From Marinobacter lipolyticus (GTDB taxonomy: Bacteria; Pseudomonadota; Gammaproteobacteria; Pseudomonadales; Oleiphilaceae), in NCBI RefSeq assembly GCF_018424605.1, contig NZ_QTKT01000014.1, forward strand, positions 27,473 through 91,472: a DNA stretch of 64,000 nt. The letters are read 5' to 3'. A model generated the notes under the pieces. It made no database searches. It was not told the DNA's origin and was given only the letters and a program-made list of their open reading frames with translations. How positions within the stretch are numbered: position 1 is the stretch's first letter; each line of letters opens with the position of its first letter. Shown piece after piece: positions 8,836 through 16,678 of this stretch. Made by a program: the position numbers and the translations under genes.

Positions 8836-9258
8836 TCAGAACAGCGACCAGCCGCCGTCGTCGTCCTCTTCCACCGCATCGTCTTCCTCCGGCGCAGCCT
8901 CGGTTTCCGCCGTCGATTCAGAGGCACCGGTATCGGCGCTGGTGTTGGCATTGGCCGGAGCTTCGGCCGGCTGGGACGCCGCCTCATCCATCGGCACCAT
9001 ACCCAGCGCCGCCTTGGTCGCCTCGTTCAGCTCCCCCGTCGCCTCCAGGCCCTGATCCTGCTGAAACGAGCGCAGCGCAGAGCGGGTGGCCTCGTCCATC
9101 GTACTGTTGACGTTGCCCACTTCATAGCCGGCACCGTAGAGGGCGTTCTTGAGGGCAACGGTATCGTCCGCCGCGGCCGCGGGGGCTGCAGCGAACGCGA
9201 GCGCGGCGGTCAGCGCTGCAATAGCCAGCGGGTTTCTTGTCGATGTTTTCAAGCGCAT
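8836..9258 (-). CDS. Exported peptidoglycan-binding-domain protein with acidic tail
   Basis: This 140-residue protein has a Sec signal peptide (MRLKTSTRNP then an alanine-rich helix ending AAPAAAADD). It continues with a single peptidoglycan-binding_1 repeat (about residues 36-90; GYEVGNVNSTMDEATRSALR and FQQDQGLEATGELNEATKAAL) and a low-complexity tail rich in Ala, Glu and Asp that ends DDDGGWSLF. It has no catalytic domain. The ATG at 9258 has GGAG 6 nt upstream; longer in-frame extensions have no ribosome-binding site and no signal peptide at their N-terminus. Probably a periplasmic accessory protein; its partner is unknown. Confidence 0.8.
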   Translation of the reverse strand: MRLKTSTRNPLAIAALTAALAFAAAPAAAADDTVALKNALYGAGYEVGNVNSTMDEATRSALRSFQQDQGLEATGELNEATKAALGMVPMDEAASQPAEAPANANTSADTGASESTAETEAAPEEDDAVEEDDDGGWSLF

Positions 9259-9382
9259 GGAATTCTCCTGGAACTCGCCTGATACCACCTGGGTACCAGT
9301 TCTTCTTTTTATGGGTGTGGCGCCTGTCCCCACTGGGACGGCATGCACGCAAAAGCCTAACATACTTTCGCTCACCGGCGCC

Positions 9383-10483
9383 CTAAACGCCATCGTTCCG
9401 GTTTTGCTGCGGCGCCGGAAGGTCTGTCGGGGCGACGGCCGACTCGCCGCCAAACTCCCGGATAAAGATGCCCCAGAAGGCCATGAACAGCGCTGCCACC
9501 AGTGGCCCCATGACAAACCCGTTGATGCCGAACATCACTATTCCGCCAAGGGTGGATAACAGCACAATGTAGTCCGGCAGCTTGGTATCCCTGCCCACGA
9601 AAATGGGGCGCAGAACGTTATCGGCCAGCCCGATGACCACGGCGCCGTAGGCCGCCAGCACAATCGCCGGCACCACCTCTCCGACCGCCGCCAGATAGAC
9701 CGCCACCGGCACCCAGACCAATGAGGCGCCGATGGCCGGGATCAACGACACAATGGCCATCACAACGCCCCAGAGCAGAGCGCCGGTAATCCCCAGAATC
9801 CAGAAGATCAGACCGCCAAGGGCGCCCTGAATGATGGCGATCAACAGATTGCCCTTCACCGTGGCGCGGGTCACTTCCGCAAACTTGGCGAACAACAGGC
9901 GCTCGCGGGCATCGCCCAGTGGCAACGCGCGGATCAGCAGGTCCACCAGTTTGTTGCCGTCGCGCAGCAGGAAAAACGCCAGGTACACCATCAGCGCCAG
10001 ACCGAGAAAAAACTGGAAGGTGTTCTGGCCCAGGCCAAGCGCCTGTTTCGCCAGGAACTGGCTGCCGCCCACAAAAATGCTGACGGCACGGTCCCGCAGC
10101 TGGCCGAAGTCGATATCGAACTGGGCCAGGAAGGCCTCAATGGCAGGGAAGGACTGATTGATCTGGTCAATGTACTGCCCGGGACGGATCTCGCCGCTCT
10201 GGATCTTCTGGTAAAGCCCCAGCCCCTCGGCAACCAGGGACGTCACCAGGATAACCACCGGAATCACCACGATCACCATGCAGATGGTGAGCGTCAGCAG
10301 TGCCACAATATTGGGCCGGTCACCCAACTTTCGGGACAGGGCTTCCCGCACCGGGTGAAAAATCAGCGCAATGGCCACCGCCCAGAAAATCGGCCCAAAA
10401 AACGGCTTCATAAGCAGAATGAAAGCCAGGGAGACCCCCACCAGCAGAGCAAGAAAAGTCCGTGTTTCCAGTTTTGCGTACAT
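9383..10483 (-). CDS. AI-2E (PerM/TqsA) family transporter
   Basis: This 366-residue polytopic membrane protein belongs to the AI-2 exporter superfamily, with paired N-terminal helices (LALLVGVSLAFILLMKPFF), the long amphipathic middle segment and the C-terminal GLADNVLRPIFVGRDTKLP and FGINGFVMGPLVAAL motifs. Members include TqsA, PerM and Na+/H+ antiporters, so the substrate cannot be told from sequence. The start at 10483 (MYAKLETRTF) is preferred because the upstream extension is not hydrophobic or conserved-looking. It lies downstream of no co-directional gene and is probably monocistronic. Confidence 0.88.
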   Translation of the reverse strand: MYAKLETRTFLALLVGVSLAFILLMKPFFGPIFWAVAIALIFHPVREALSRKLGDRPNIVALLTLTICMVIVVIPVVILVTSLVAEGLGLYQKIQSGEIRPGQYIDQINQSFPAIEAFLAQFDIDFGQLRDRAVSIFVGGSQFLAKQALGLGQNTFQFFLGLALMVYLAFFLLRDGNKLVDLLIRALPLGDARERLLFAKFAEVTRATVKGNLLIAIIQGALGGLIFWILGITGALLWGVVMAIVSLIPAIGASLVWVPVAVYLAAVGEVVPAIVLAAYGAVVIGLADNVLRPIFVGRDTKLPDYIVLLSTLGGIVMFGINGFVMGPLVAALFMAFWGIFIREFGGESAVAPTDLPAPQQNRNDGV

Positions 10484-10609
10484 ACCTACAGCGTTCCCCG
10501 ATGACGATTTCCGGTTGGCAGGCCTAAGCCTAACACGCCCCGTGGCCACTGCCGCCTTTTTGCAGGTATAGTGGTCGGTTATTGATCAGTAATAAAACAG
10601 GTCAACCCA

Positions 10610-10954
10610 TTGCACGACGACGAATTCAGCACCGAAACCGCCCTGGACGCCGCCAGCGCCCTGCACCGCGTGCTCGCAGCCCGCACCCACCGCCGCAAGG
10701 TGATGGGGCAGGAGGTGCTGGTACCCGGCCAACTGGGCGAGGCGTTGCACCTGCCGCGCATCATCCGCCGGCTGCAGAGCAAACAGCAGAAACAGCGTGA
10801 GCTGGGCCTGGAGGAGTTTCAGGACCTTTGGCCGACGCTGTCGCCGGCGACCCGGGACAAGGTGCTGGACCGTATCGGCTGGTATAACCCGAAGGAACTC
10901 GACTGGGAGGACAAACGCTCCAACCGTCGCCCACTTCCGGATGCCGATACCTGA
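10610..10954 (+). CDS. Uncharacterised 114-residue protein (TTG start)
   Basis: I do not recognise this family. The product is basic and strongly helical, with clusters RTHRRKV and RIIRRLQSKQQKQRE in the middle and a C-terminus rich in charged residues (DWEDKRSNRRPLPDADT). There is no signal peptide or membrane segment. The only start that keeps the full frame is TTG at 10610, with AGGT about 7 nt upstream; the first ATG would begin at VMGQEVL, about 30 residues in. The codon-position bias fits a real gene and no overlapping frame explains it. It is divergent from the AI-2E permease. Confidence 0.6.
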   Translation: MHDDEFSTETALDAASALHRVLAARTHRRKVMGQEVLVPGQLGEALHLPRIIRRLQSKQQKQRELGLEEFQDLWPTLSPATRDKVLDRIGWYNPKELDWEDKRSNRRPLPDADT

Positions 10955-11077
10955 TGCCTGGCCTATAGTGAACGTTAGTGGACACCGGCACGTACCTGTT
11001 TATCGGTTACTGCAGGGTCCGCCGTCTTGGAACTGTCATACGGCACTCTTATGTTAGGGATACTGAGGAGGTCTACC

Positions 11078-11326
11078 ATGATTCAACAGGAACATTACAA
11101 CGCCATTGCCGCGGAAGGGAGCGCCGTGCCAATGTTGCTTTGCGGACACTGCCACTCCACCCTGCCCCGCGCACGCCTGATTCGTAACGACGGCGAACGC
11201 TTCAAGGACTTTTGTTGCCAGATTATCGGCCTCTGCTCCGCCGACGATTGTGGGGCGGTGAACTGCTGCGACCAGGCCCTGTCAACGCTCGACGACCCCG
11301 AGCTGCTGTTCCGGATCGCGTCCTGA
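11078..11326 (+). CDS. Small cysteine-rich protein
   Basis: This 82-residue protein contains eight cysteines: CGHC (two, CxxC), FCC (two), LC, DDC and NCC (two). The arrangement suggests zinc or iron-sulfur binding or disulfides, but I cannot match it to a named family. The ATG at 11078 follows GAGGAG by 7 nt, a near-ideal ribosome-binding site, which strongly supports translation. There is no signal peptide, so the protein is probably cytoplasmic with a bound metal. It is isolated between the 114-residue gene and the dehalogenase homologue, all on the plus strand with gaps of over 100 nt. Confidence 0.7.
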   Translation: MIQQEHYNAIAAEGSAVPMLLCGHCHSTLPRARLIRNDGERFKDFCCQIIGLCSADDCGAVNCCDQALSTLDDPELLFRIAS

Positions 11327-11445
11327 TTCAATCCGGCAACGCACTGTTACCTAAACCAAACACAGAAAATTCCCATCTGATTTATCCTGTTCTGAGTTCA
11401 GGCTGACACCATTTCAGCCACGCAACCACTCAGTCAGGACAGTCG

Positions 11446-12351
11446 ATGGGCATGCGTATTCTGCGAACCGACGAGACCCGCTTCGAGGGTCTCACGGATT
11501 ACCCCTTTGCACCGCATTATCTGGATCTCGAGCCGGATCTGAGGATGCACTATGTGGACGAAGGTCCCGCCGCCGCAGCGCCGGTGGTGATGCTCCATGG
11601 CGAGCCCTCGTGGTCTTATCTCTACCGGCACATGATTCCGCTGGTTGCCGCAGCAGGGCATCGCGTTCTGGCGCCCGATCTGATCGGCTTCGGCAAGTCT
11701 GACAAGCCCGCCGCTGTCAGCGACTACAGTTACGAAGGCCACATTGGCTGGCTGACACGCTGGCTGGAAGCCCTCGACCTTACCAATGTCACACTGGTGT
11801 GCCAGAACTGGGGCTCGTTACTGGGGCTGCGGCTGGCGGCGGAAAATCCGCGCCGTTTCCAGCGCATCATCGTGGGCAACGGCATGCTGCCGACCGGAGA
11901 GAGCGCCATTCCGCCGATCTTTACGCTGTGGAAGGCCTTTGCCACTCACAGCCCCTGGTTTCCGGTCGGCCGGATTGTCCAGTTGGGCACCGAACGTACC
12001 CTGAGCAAGGCCGAACTGGCCGCCTACGAAGCACCGTTCCCCGGTGCCGAGTACAAGGCCGGCGCCCGGGCGTTCCCGAAACTGGTGCCGGTCACGCCGG
12101 ACGATCCCGCCAGCGAGGCCAACCGGGCCGCCTGGAAAGTGCTGGAGAAATGGCGTAAGCCGTTTATTACCTGCTTTAGCAGTGGGGATCCGATCACCCG
12201 GGGCGGGGATCGCCACATGCAAAGACGCATTCCCGGGGCGTTCGGCCAGCCCCACATCACCCTCAGCGGCGGACATTTTCTGCAGGAAGATTCCCCGGAG
12301 GACTTTGCGCGCATCATCAACGACGCGCTGAAATCCGAGCTGGCGGCCTGA
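11446..12351 (+). CDS. Haloalkane dehalogenase family alpha/beta hydrolase, nucleophile Asp replaced by Asn
   Basis: The 301-residue protein aligns along its length with DhlA-type haloalkane dehalogenases. The oxyanion segment HGEPSWSYLYR, the halide-binding tryptophans (QNWGS and FTLWK), the cap motif AAYEAPFPGAEY, the acid in GDPITRG and the base in GGHFLQED are all present. The nucleophile elbow, normally QDWG, reads CQNWGSLLG (AAC codon at about 11805), so the catalytic aspartate is asparagine. Hydrolytic dehalogenation by the usual covalent ester would be blocked unless the residue deamidates. The fold could also serve another activity. The ATG at 11446 follows AGGAC. Confidence 0.85.
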   Translation: MGMRILRTDETRFEGLTDYPFAPHYLDLEPDLRMHYVDEGPAAAAPVVMLHGEPSWSYLYRHMIPLVAAAGHRVLAPDLIGFGKSDKPAAVSDYSYEGHIGWLTRWLEALDLTNVTLVCQNWGSLLGLRLAAENPRRFQRIIVGNGMLPTGESAIPPIFTLWKAFATHSPWFPVGRIVQLGTERTLSKAELAAYEAPFPGAEYKAGARAFPKLVPVTPDDPASEANRAAWKVLEKWRKPFITCFSSGDPITRGGDRHMQRRIPGAFGQPHITLSGGHFLQEDSPEDFARIINDALKSELAA

Positions 12352-12397
12352 GGCCCGCCAGCTCGCGTTCACTCATTCCAAACGCTTAACCGAGCGC

Positions 12398-13186
12398 TTA
12401 ACCAAAAACCGTCACGGTCTGCCGGCTCAGTGCCACCAACTCCCCTTGCTGAGTCCAGATACCGGCCTGGGTATGCCCGTAGCCCGAGCCGGCCTGATCA
12501 ATCGACGCCCGGTACAGCAGCCAATCCCCGGGCGCAATGGCCGGTCGCGGATGCATGATGTCCAGCGCCCAGCTGAGGGAGCTGGCCGGCACCCGTTCAC
12601 TCAGGTGCGGCAGCAGTGCCGGCGGCCAGGCATCCACCAGAGCAACGATGTGAGCGTCGGTCATCACCTCGGGCGGCTCACGGAACTGCATCCAGCCACC
12701 CATCTCCCGTCCGCCCTTGCCGCTGAACGGGAATGCGCCGAAGGCCCAGCGCATCTCAATGTGCTGGGTGAATTCCGGGGTCATTCCCTTGATGTAGGGC
12801 AGGCCCTGACACTGATCCACGGCCGTGGCTTCCGGCGCCGGCAGTGGATTCACCGCCACCGCCGATTCCCGGTCACCGCCAAAACTGGCAAGGCACACCA
12901 GTTTCACCTCACCGTCCTGAAGAATGCGGCCCTGAACCTGACTGACAGCCTTGCCCTCCCGCAGAATTTCAGCGTCGATCTCTACCGGCACGTCGGGCGT
13001 TACCGGGCCTACAAACGAGACCTGCATGGACCGCATGGCGCGCCCACCGGCCACCACGGACTCCATCCGGTCGAACACCAGTGCGGCAATAATACCGCCG
13101 AAGGTCGCCCGCCCCTGCGCCCAGTCTGAGGTAAAAACCAGCGGATTCCCGGTCCTGCCGGCTGCCAGCACGTCATCAAAGTTCAT
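12398..13186 (-). CDS. Acyl-CoA thioesterase-like double-hotdog protein
   Basis: The 262-residue protein has two hotdog halves (about residues 10-110 and 140-260) with the N-terminal helix motif QGRATFGGIIAALVFDRM and the closing strands SGYGHTQAGIWTQQG and LVALSRQTV seen in TesB-like acyl-CoA thioesterases. It would hydrolyse acyl-CoA in the cytoplasm. Chain-length preference cannot be read from sequence. AGGGTGA lies upstream of the ATG. It converges with the dehalogenase homologue (46-nt gap) and diverges from the helicase gene. Confidence 0.82.
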   Translation of the reverse strand: MNFDDVLAAGRTGNPLVFTSDWAQGRATFGGIIAALVFDRMESVVAGGRAMRSMQVSFVGPVTPDVPVEIDAEILREGKAVSQVQGRILQDGEVKLVCLASFGGDRESAVAVNPLPAPEATAVDQCQGLPYIKGMTPEFTQHIEMRWAFGAFPFSGKGGREMGGWMQFREPPEVMTDAHIVALVDAWPPALLPHLSERVPASSLSWALDIMHPRPAIAPGDWLLYRASIDQAGSGYGHTQAGIWTQQGELVALSRQTVTVFG

Positions 13187-13299
13187 CGACTCACCCTGTT
13201 AGCTTGCTATTGGTAACTGCCTGAAGACTGCCCAATTATCCGCGCCAGCGCAATGGCCGTCACCGGCAACTACCTACGACCGGTCCGGTATTATGCGTA

Positions 13300-13326
13300 T
13301 TAAAGCAACGACAAACGGGCTATAAT
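13300..13326 (+). promoter_or_regulatory. Putative promoter of the DEAD-box helicase gene
   Basis: A perfect -10 hexamer TATAAT occupies 13321-13326; a weak -35 (TTAAAG at 13300) sits 15 bp upstream. The start site would be near 13333. The leader then begins with the small palindrome GCATTG-CCATG-CAATGC at 13340-13356, which could be an operator or leader hairpin. Confidence 0.5.
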
Positions 13327-13383
13327 GCGGTCACATCATGCATTGCCATGCAATGCTCTACCCTCCGAATTCCGAGTACATTA

Positions 13384-14898
13384 ATGTCAGAATTGTCTTT
13401 TGCCGAACTTGGTCTGGATGCAGCCGTTCTTGAAGCTGTAACCGCCGTCGGCTATGAAACTCCGTCCCCGATTCAGGCTCAGGCCATTCCCGCTCTGCTT
13501 GCTGGCAACCACCTTCTTGGCGTAGCACAGACCGGTACCGGCAAAACCGCAGCGTTTGCGCTGCCGTTGCTGAGCCGCATCGACGCGTCCGTGATGGACC
13601 CGCAGATCCTGGTGCTGGCCCCCACGCGGGAGCTGGCCATCCAGGTGGCGGAAGCATTCACTACCTACGCCAGCAAATTCAGCCGGTTCCATGTACTGCC
13701 CATTTACGGTGGTCAGGATTTCTATCCGCAGCTGAAAGCGCTCAAGCGAGGTGCACAGGTTGTTGTCGGCACGCCGGGACGCCTGCTGGACCACCTCCGT
13801 CGCGGCACCCTCAAGCTCGACAGCCTGAAGGCACTGGTGCTCGACGAAGCCGACGAGATGCTGCGCATGGGCTTCATCGACGACGTGGAGGCGATTCTCG
13901 CCAAAACACCGGAGAACTGTCAGCGCGCTCTGTTCTCGGCCACCATGCCGCCGCAGATCAAGAAAGTGGCGCAGACCTATCTGCGTAACGCCACCGAGGT
14001 AAAAATCGAGAGCGAAACCCGCACCGTCGAGCGTATTTCCCAGTTCGTGCTGCCGGTCTACGCCGAGCGCAAGCTCGACGCGCTGACCCGCATTCTCGAA
14101 GTGGAGCCCTTCGACGCCTCGATCATTTTCGTGCGTACCAAGGCGGAAACCACCCTGCTGGCCGAGAAGCTGTCTGCCCGCGGCCACGCCGTGGCACCGC
14201 TGAACGGCGACCTCAACCAGCGTCAGCGTGAGCAGACGGTGGAAGACCTCAAGCGCGGCAAGAAAGACATTATCGTTGCGACGGACGTGGCCGCCCGCGG
14301 CCTGGATGTGCCCCGCATCACTCACGTCATCAACTACGACGTGCCTTACGATACCGAAGCCTACATTCACCGGGTGGGCCGTACCGGCCGTGCCGGCCGT
14401 GAAGGTAAGGCCATCCTGCTGGTGACGCCGCGGGAGCGCAGCTGGCTGCGTACCCTTGAGCGCGCCACCAACTCGCCGATGGAAGCCTATGAGCTGCCCT
14501 CCCCCACGGATCTGAAAAAGATGCGGGAGCAGCAGTTCGAGCAACAGTTGCTGGGCTTTGCCGAAGACCGCAAGCTGGCCAAGTCAATGGCGCTTCTGGA
14601 TGAGATTGCCGAGCGCAATGACATGGACATGGCGATGGTCGCCGGCGCCCTGGCGTGCTGGATGGAAGCGTTACAGCCTGGCTCCATGCCGCTGGAGCAG
14701 CCGGAAGCGCTGCCGGTGGTGTCTGCCTCTGCTCCGCGCCGTGATCGCAAGGGTGGCGGCGGTCGTCCGGGCGGAAAGCCGGGCTTCAAGCCTGGTTTCA
14801 AGAAGGGGCCGAAAGGCCGCGGTGGCCCTGGCCCCAAGGGCAAGCCCCCGGGCAAGGGTGGCAAGCGCCCTCCCCGTCAGGCTGACGCCAAGCGCTGA
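13384..14898 (+). CDS. DEAD-box ATP-dependent RNA helicase with glycine/lysine-rich tail
   Basis: The 504-residue enzyme shows all core motifs: Q-motif FAELGLDAAVLEAV and TPSPIQ, AQTGTGKT, PTRELAIQ, DEAD, SAT, and the C-terminal HRVGRTGRAGR. A DeaD-like helical extension follows (about residues 385-450). The last 45 residues are low-complexity Gly/Pro/Lys, likely a non-specific RNA tether, and there is no DbpA-type RNA-binding domain as in full-length DeaD. It probably acts in ribosome assembly or mRNA decay, especially in the cold. The start at 13384 was chosen as MSELSFAELG; an ATG at 13348 lacks a ribosome-binding site. Its 3' end overlaps the 3' end of folA by 22 nt in convergent orientation. 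Confidence 0.9.
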   Translation: MSELSFAELGLDAAVLEAVTAVGYETPSPIQAQAIPALLAGNHLLGVAQTGTGKTAAFALPLLSRIDASVMDPQILVLAPTRELAIQVAEAFTTYASKFSRFHVLPIYGGQDFYPQLKALKRGAQVVVGTPGRLLDHLRRGTLKLDSLKALVLDEADEMLRMGFIDDVEAILAKTPENCQRALFSATMPPQIKKVAQTYLRNATEVKIESETRTVERISQFVLPVYAERKLDALTRILEVEPFDASIIFVRTKAETTLLAEKLSARGHAVAPLNGDLNQRQREQTVEDLKRGKKDIIVATDVAARGLDVPRITHVINYDVPYDTEAYIHRVGRTGRAGREGKAILLVTPRERSWLRTLERATNSPMEAYELPSPTDLKKMREQQFEQQLLGFAEDRKLAKSMALLDEIAERNDMDMAMVAGALACWMEALQPGSMPLEQPEALPVVSASAPRRDRKGGGGRPGGKPGFKPGFKKGPKGRGGPGPKGKPPGKGGKRPPRQADAKR

Positions 14899-15392
14899 TA
14901 CACGACAAAACTGTAGTCGTACGGGTTGTTATCGGACGCGGAGAAATCCTCCCGTCCGATTTCTTCCCAGTCATCCCAGTTCACTTCCGGAAAGAACGCA
15001 TCCCCCTCGATCTCCGCGTGTACCTGAGTGATATAAATCCGATCGATCAACGGCAGGGCTTCCGCATAGATCTGCCCGCCCCCGATAATCATGACTTCAT
15101 CCCCGCCCTCGATTTCAGCCTGTGCCTCGGCTTTAACCAACGCTTCTTCCAGTGACGCTGCCGCCACAGTACCAGCGGGCGCTTCCCATTCCGGATTCCG
15201 TGAAATAACCACGTTCATCCGCCCTGGCAAGGGCCGGCCAATGGAATCCCAGGTTTTCCGACCCATAATGATGGGCTTGCCCATGGTGGCCTGCTTGAAG
15301 TACCGCAGATCGCCCGGCAGATACCACGGCAGCTTGTTGTCTCGACCGATGACCCGATTGCGGGACATGGCGACTATCAGGGCTTTTCTCAT
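14877..15392 (-). CDS. folA: Dihydrofolate reductase
   Basis: FolA reduces dihydrofolate to tetrahydrofolate with NADPH. The 171-residue length and the motifs VAMSRNRVIGRDNKLPW, LRYFKQATMGKPIIMGRKTW and the C-terminal YSFVVYQR are diagnostic; catalytic Asp is in PGDLRYF. It lies on the same strand as thyA, 446 nt away, which is functionally logical because thymidylate synthase produces dihydrofolate. The intervening region is occupied by two long hairpin repeats. The gene converges with the helicase gene with a 22-nt overlap of coding ends. Confidence 0.97.
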   Translation of the reverse strand: MRKALIVAMSRNRVIGRDNKLPWYLPGDLRYFKQATMGKPIIMGRKTWDSIGRPLPGRMNVVISRNPEWEAPAGTVAAASLEEALVKAEAQAEIEGGDEVMIIGGGQIYAEALPLIDRIYITQVHAEIEGDAFFPEVNWDDWEEIGREDFSASDNNPYDYSFVVYQRLASA

Positions 15393-15452
15393 GTTTTGTC
15401 CTCTTGGTTCTCAGGTCCTGGCATTGAACTTCGGGCATTAGACTTTGGGGCT

Positions 15453-15564
15453 GCAAGAGGGCAAGCAGGGGTGTTCAAAAAGCGCCTCAAGACGTCCCTG
15501 TGCGGCTTCGGCTCCGCCATCCATGGCTCCGCAGATTTTTGAACACCCCTGCCCGCCCTCTTGC
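15453..15564 (-). repeat. 112-nt hairpin repeat, copy 1 (minus-oriented core)
   Basis: Arms 15453-15481 and 15536-15564 are 29 nt each and complementary at 27 positions. They enclose a 54-nt core (15482-15535) that is the reverse complement of the core in copy 2, 48 of 54 positions identical. The core carries a directly repeated GCGGAGCC either side of ATGGATG. The arm sequences differ from those of copy 2 at 12 of 29 positions although pairing is kept. It lies 60 nt upstream of the folA start. Open frames through it are not credible genes. Confidence 0.9.
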
Positions 15565-15684
15565 GATTCGACCATGGAGTCCGTCCGTTCGAACTGATTG
15601 CTGAAGCAGTCGTTTGCTCAAACCGGAGTAAGCCATCCCAACCATGACCGAATCTTCTTGAACAGCGAACTTTATTGTCAAAAC
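15565..15684. other. 120-nt spacer between the two hairpin repeats
   Basis: No gene is visible. The only signal I see is TTGACA on the minus strand (complement of 15676-15681), which could be a -35 box for a folA transcript, but no good -10 lies 16-18 bp downstream of it. Confidence 0.4.
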
Positions 15685-15796
15685 GCAGGGTAGCGGGTGG
15701 GGCTTTCCGAAAATCTGCGGAGCCATGGATGGCGGAGCCGAAGCCGGGCATGGATGCCTTGAGGCGTTTTTCGGAAATCCCCACCCGCTACCCTGC
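15685..15796 (+). repeat. 112-nt hairpin repeat, copy 2 (plus-oriented core)
   Basis: Arms 15685-15713 and 15768-15796 are 29 nt and complementary at 28 positions; the 54-nt core is 15714-15767. Total length, arm length and core length are identical to copy 1, but the orientation is opposite. It begins 43 nt beyond the thyA stop codon, so on the minus strand it would also form a very stable 3' hairpin for the thyA transcript. Confidence 0.9.
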
Positions 15797-15838
15797 CGCC
15801 CCACAACTATCGGACCGGTGACACCCACCTGGGCCCGG

Positions 15839-16678
15839 TCAAATCGCAATCGGCGCCTTGATCCCAGGATAAGGGGCATACCCCTCAAATTCGAAATCTT
15901 CCAACTCGTACTCAAAAATCGAATCCGGCTTACGTTTGATCACCAGTTCAGGCAACGCCCGCGGCTCCCGCTTCAACTGCTCGAACACAATGTCGTCGGT
16001 CAGGTGGTTCTGATACAGGTGGCAATCACCGAAGGTATGCACGAACTCGCCGACACCCAGGTCGCACTGCTGGGCAATCATATGGGTGAGCAGCGCGTAG
16101 GATGCGATGTTGAAGGGTACGCCCAGGAACAGGTCGGCACTGCGCTGATACAGCTGGCAGGAGAGCTTGCCATCGGCCACGTAGAACTGGAACAGGCAGT
16201 GGCAGGGCGCCAGCGCCATGCGACCCTGGCGGACGTTGTCCTGGGGCCCGATGGATTCGTCCGGGAGTTCCGCGGGGTTCCAGGCGGAGACAATCAGCCG
16301 GCGGGAGTTGGGCTTGGTGCGGATCTGCTCGATCAGTTCGCTGATCTGGTCAACGGTACTGCCGCCCGGGCAATGCCAGCTGCGCCACTGTTTGCCGTAG
16401 ATCGGCCCGAGGTCGCCGTCGTCCAGCGCCCATTCGTTCCAGATGGAGACGTTACGCTCTTTCAGCCAGTTGTTGTCGGTGGAGCCCTGCAGGAACCAAA
16501 GCAGCTCCTGGATGATGCTGCGCAGATGTACTTTTTTGGTGGTCACCAACGGAAAGCCCTGCTGCAGATCAAAACGGATCTGACGGCCAAAGACGGAACG
16601 GGTACCCACGCCGGTGCGGTCGCCGCGGTCGAGTCCGTTATCCACCACGTCTTTCATCAGGTCGAGATAGGCTTTCAT
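15839..16678 (-). CDS. thyA: Thymidylate synthase
   Basis: ThyA methylates dUMP to dTMP using methylene-tetrahydrofolate. At 279 residues it is slightly longer than the 264-residue E. coli enzyme. The catalytic cysteine lies in [12 protein letters not shown]; the phosphate-binding [11 protein letters not shown] and the folate-binding C-terminus ([10 protein letters not shown]) are present. The start codon overlaps the lgt stop (ATGA, 16675-16678), the common lgt-thyA arrangement, implying coupled translation. Confidence 0.98.
   Translation of the reverse strand: MKAYLDLMKDVVDNGLDRGDRTGVGTRSVFGRQIRFDLQQGFPLVTTKKVHLRSIIQELLWFLQGSTDNNWLKERNVSIWNEWALDDGDLGPIYGKQWRSWHCPGGSTVDQISELIEQIRTKPNSRRLIVSAWNPAELPDESIGPQDNVRQGRMALAPCHCLFQFYVADGKLSCQLYQRSADLFLGVPFNIASYALLTHMIAQQCDLGVGEFVHTFGDCHLYQNHLTDDIVFEQLKREPRALPELVIKRKPDSIFEYELEDFEFEGYAPYPGIKAPIAI

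Noticed and set aside
11446..13186. A possible horizontally acquired dehalogenation island
   Set aside because: Neighbouring genes show no mobile-element, transport or oxidation genes linked to halocarbon use, and composition looks like the surroundings.
13387..14544. A 385-codon minus-strand frame opposite the DEAD-box helicase
   Set aside because: Antisense shadow; the helicase motifs on the plus strand are decisive.
15389..15915. Short open frames through the two hairpin repeats (for example those reading MDGGAEAG or MAEPKPH)
   Set aside because: They translate the palindromic repeat itself, lack ribosome-binding sites and differ between the two copies.
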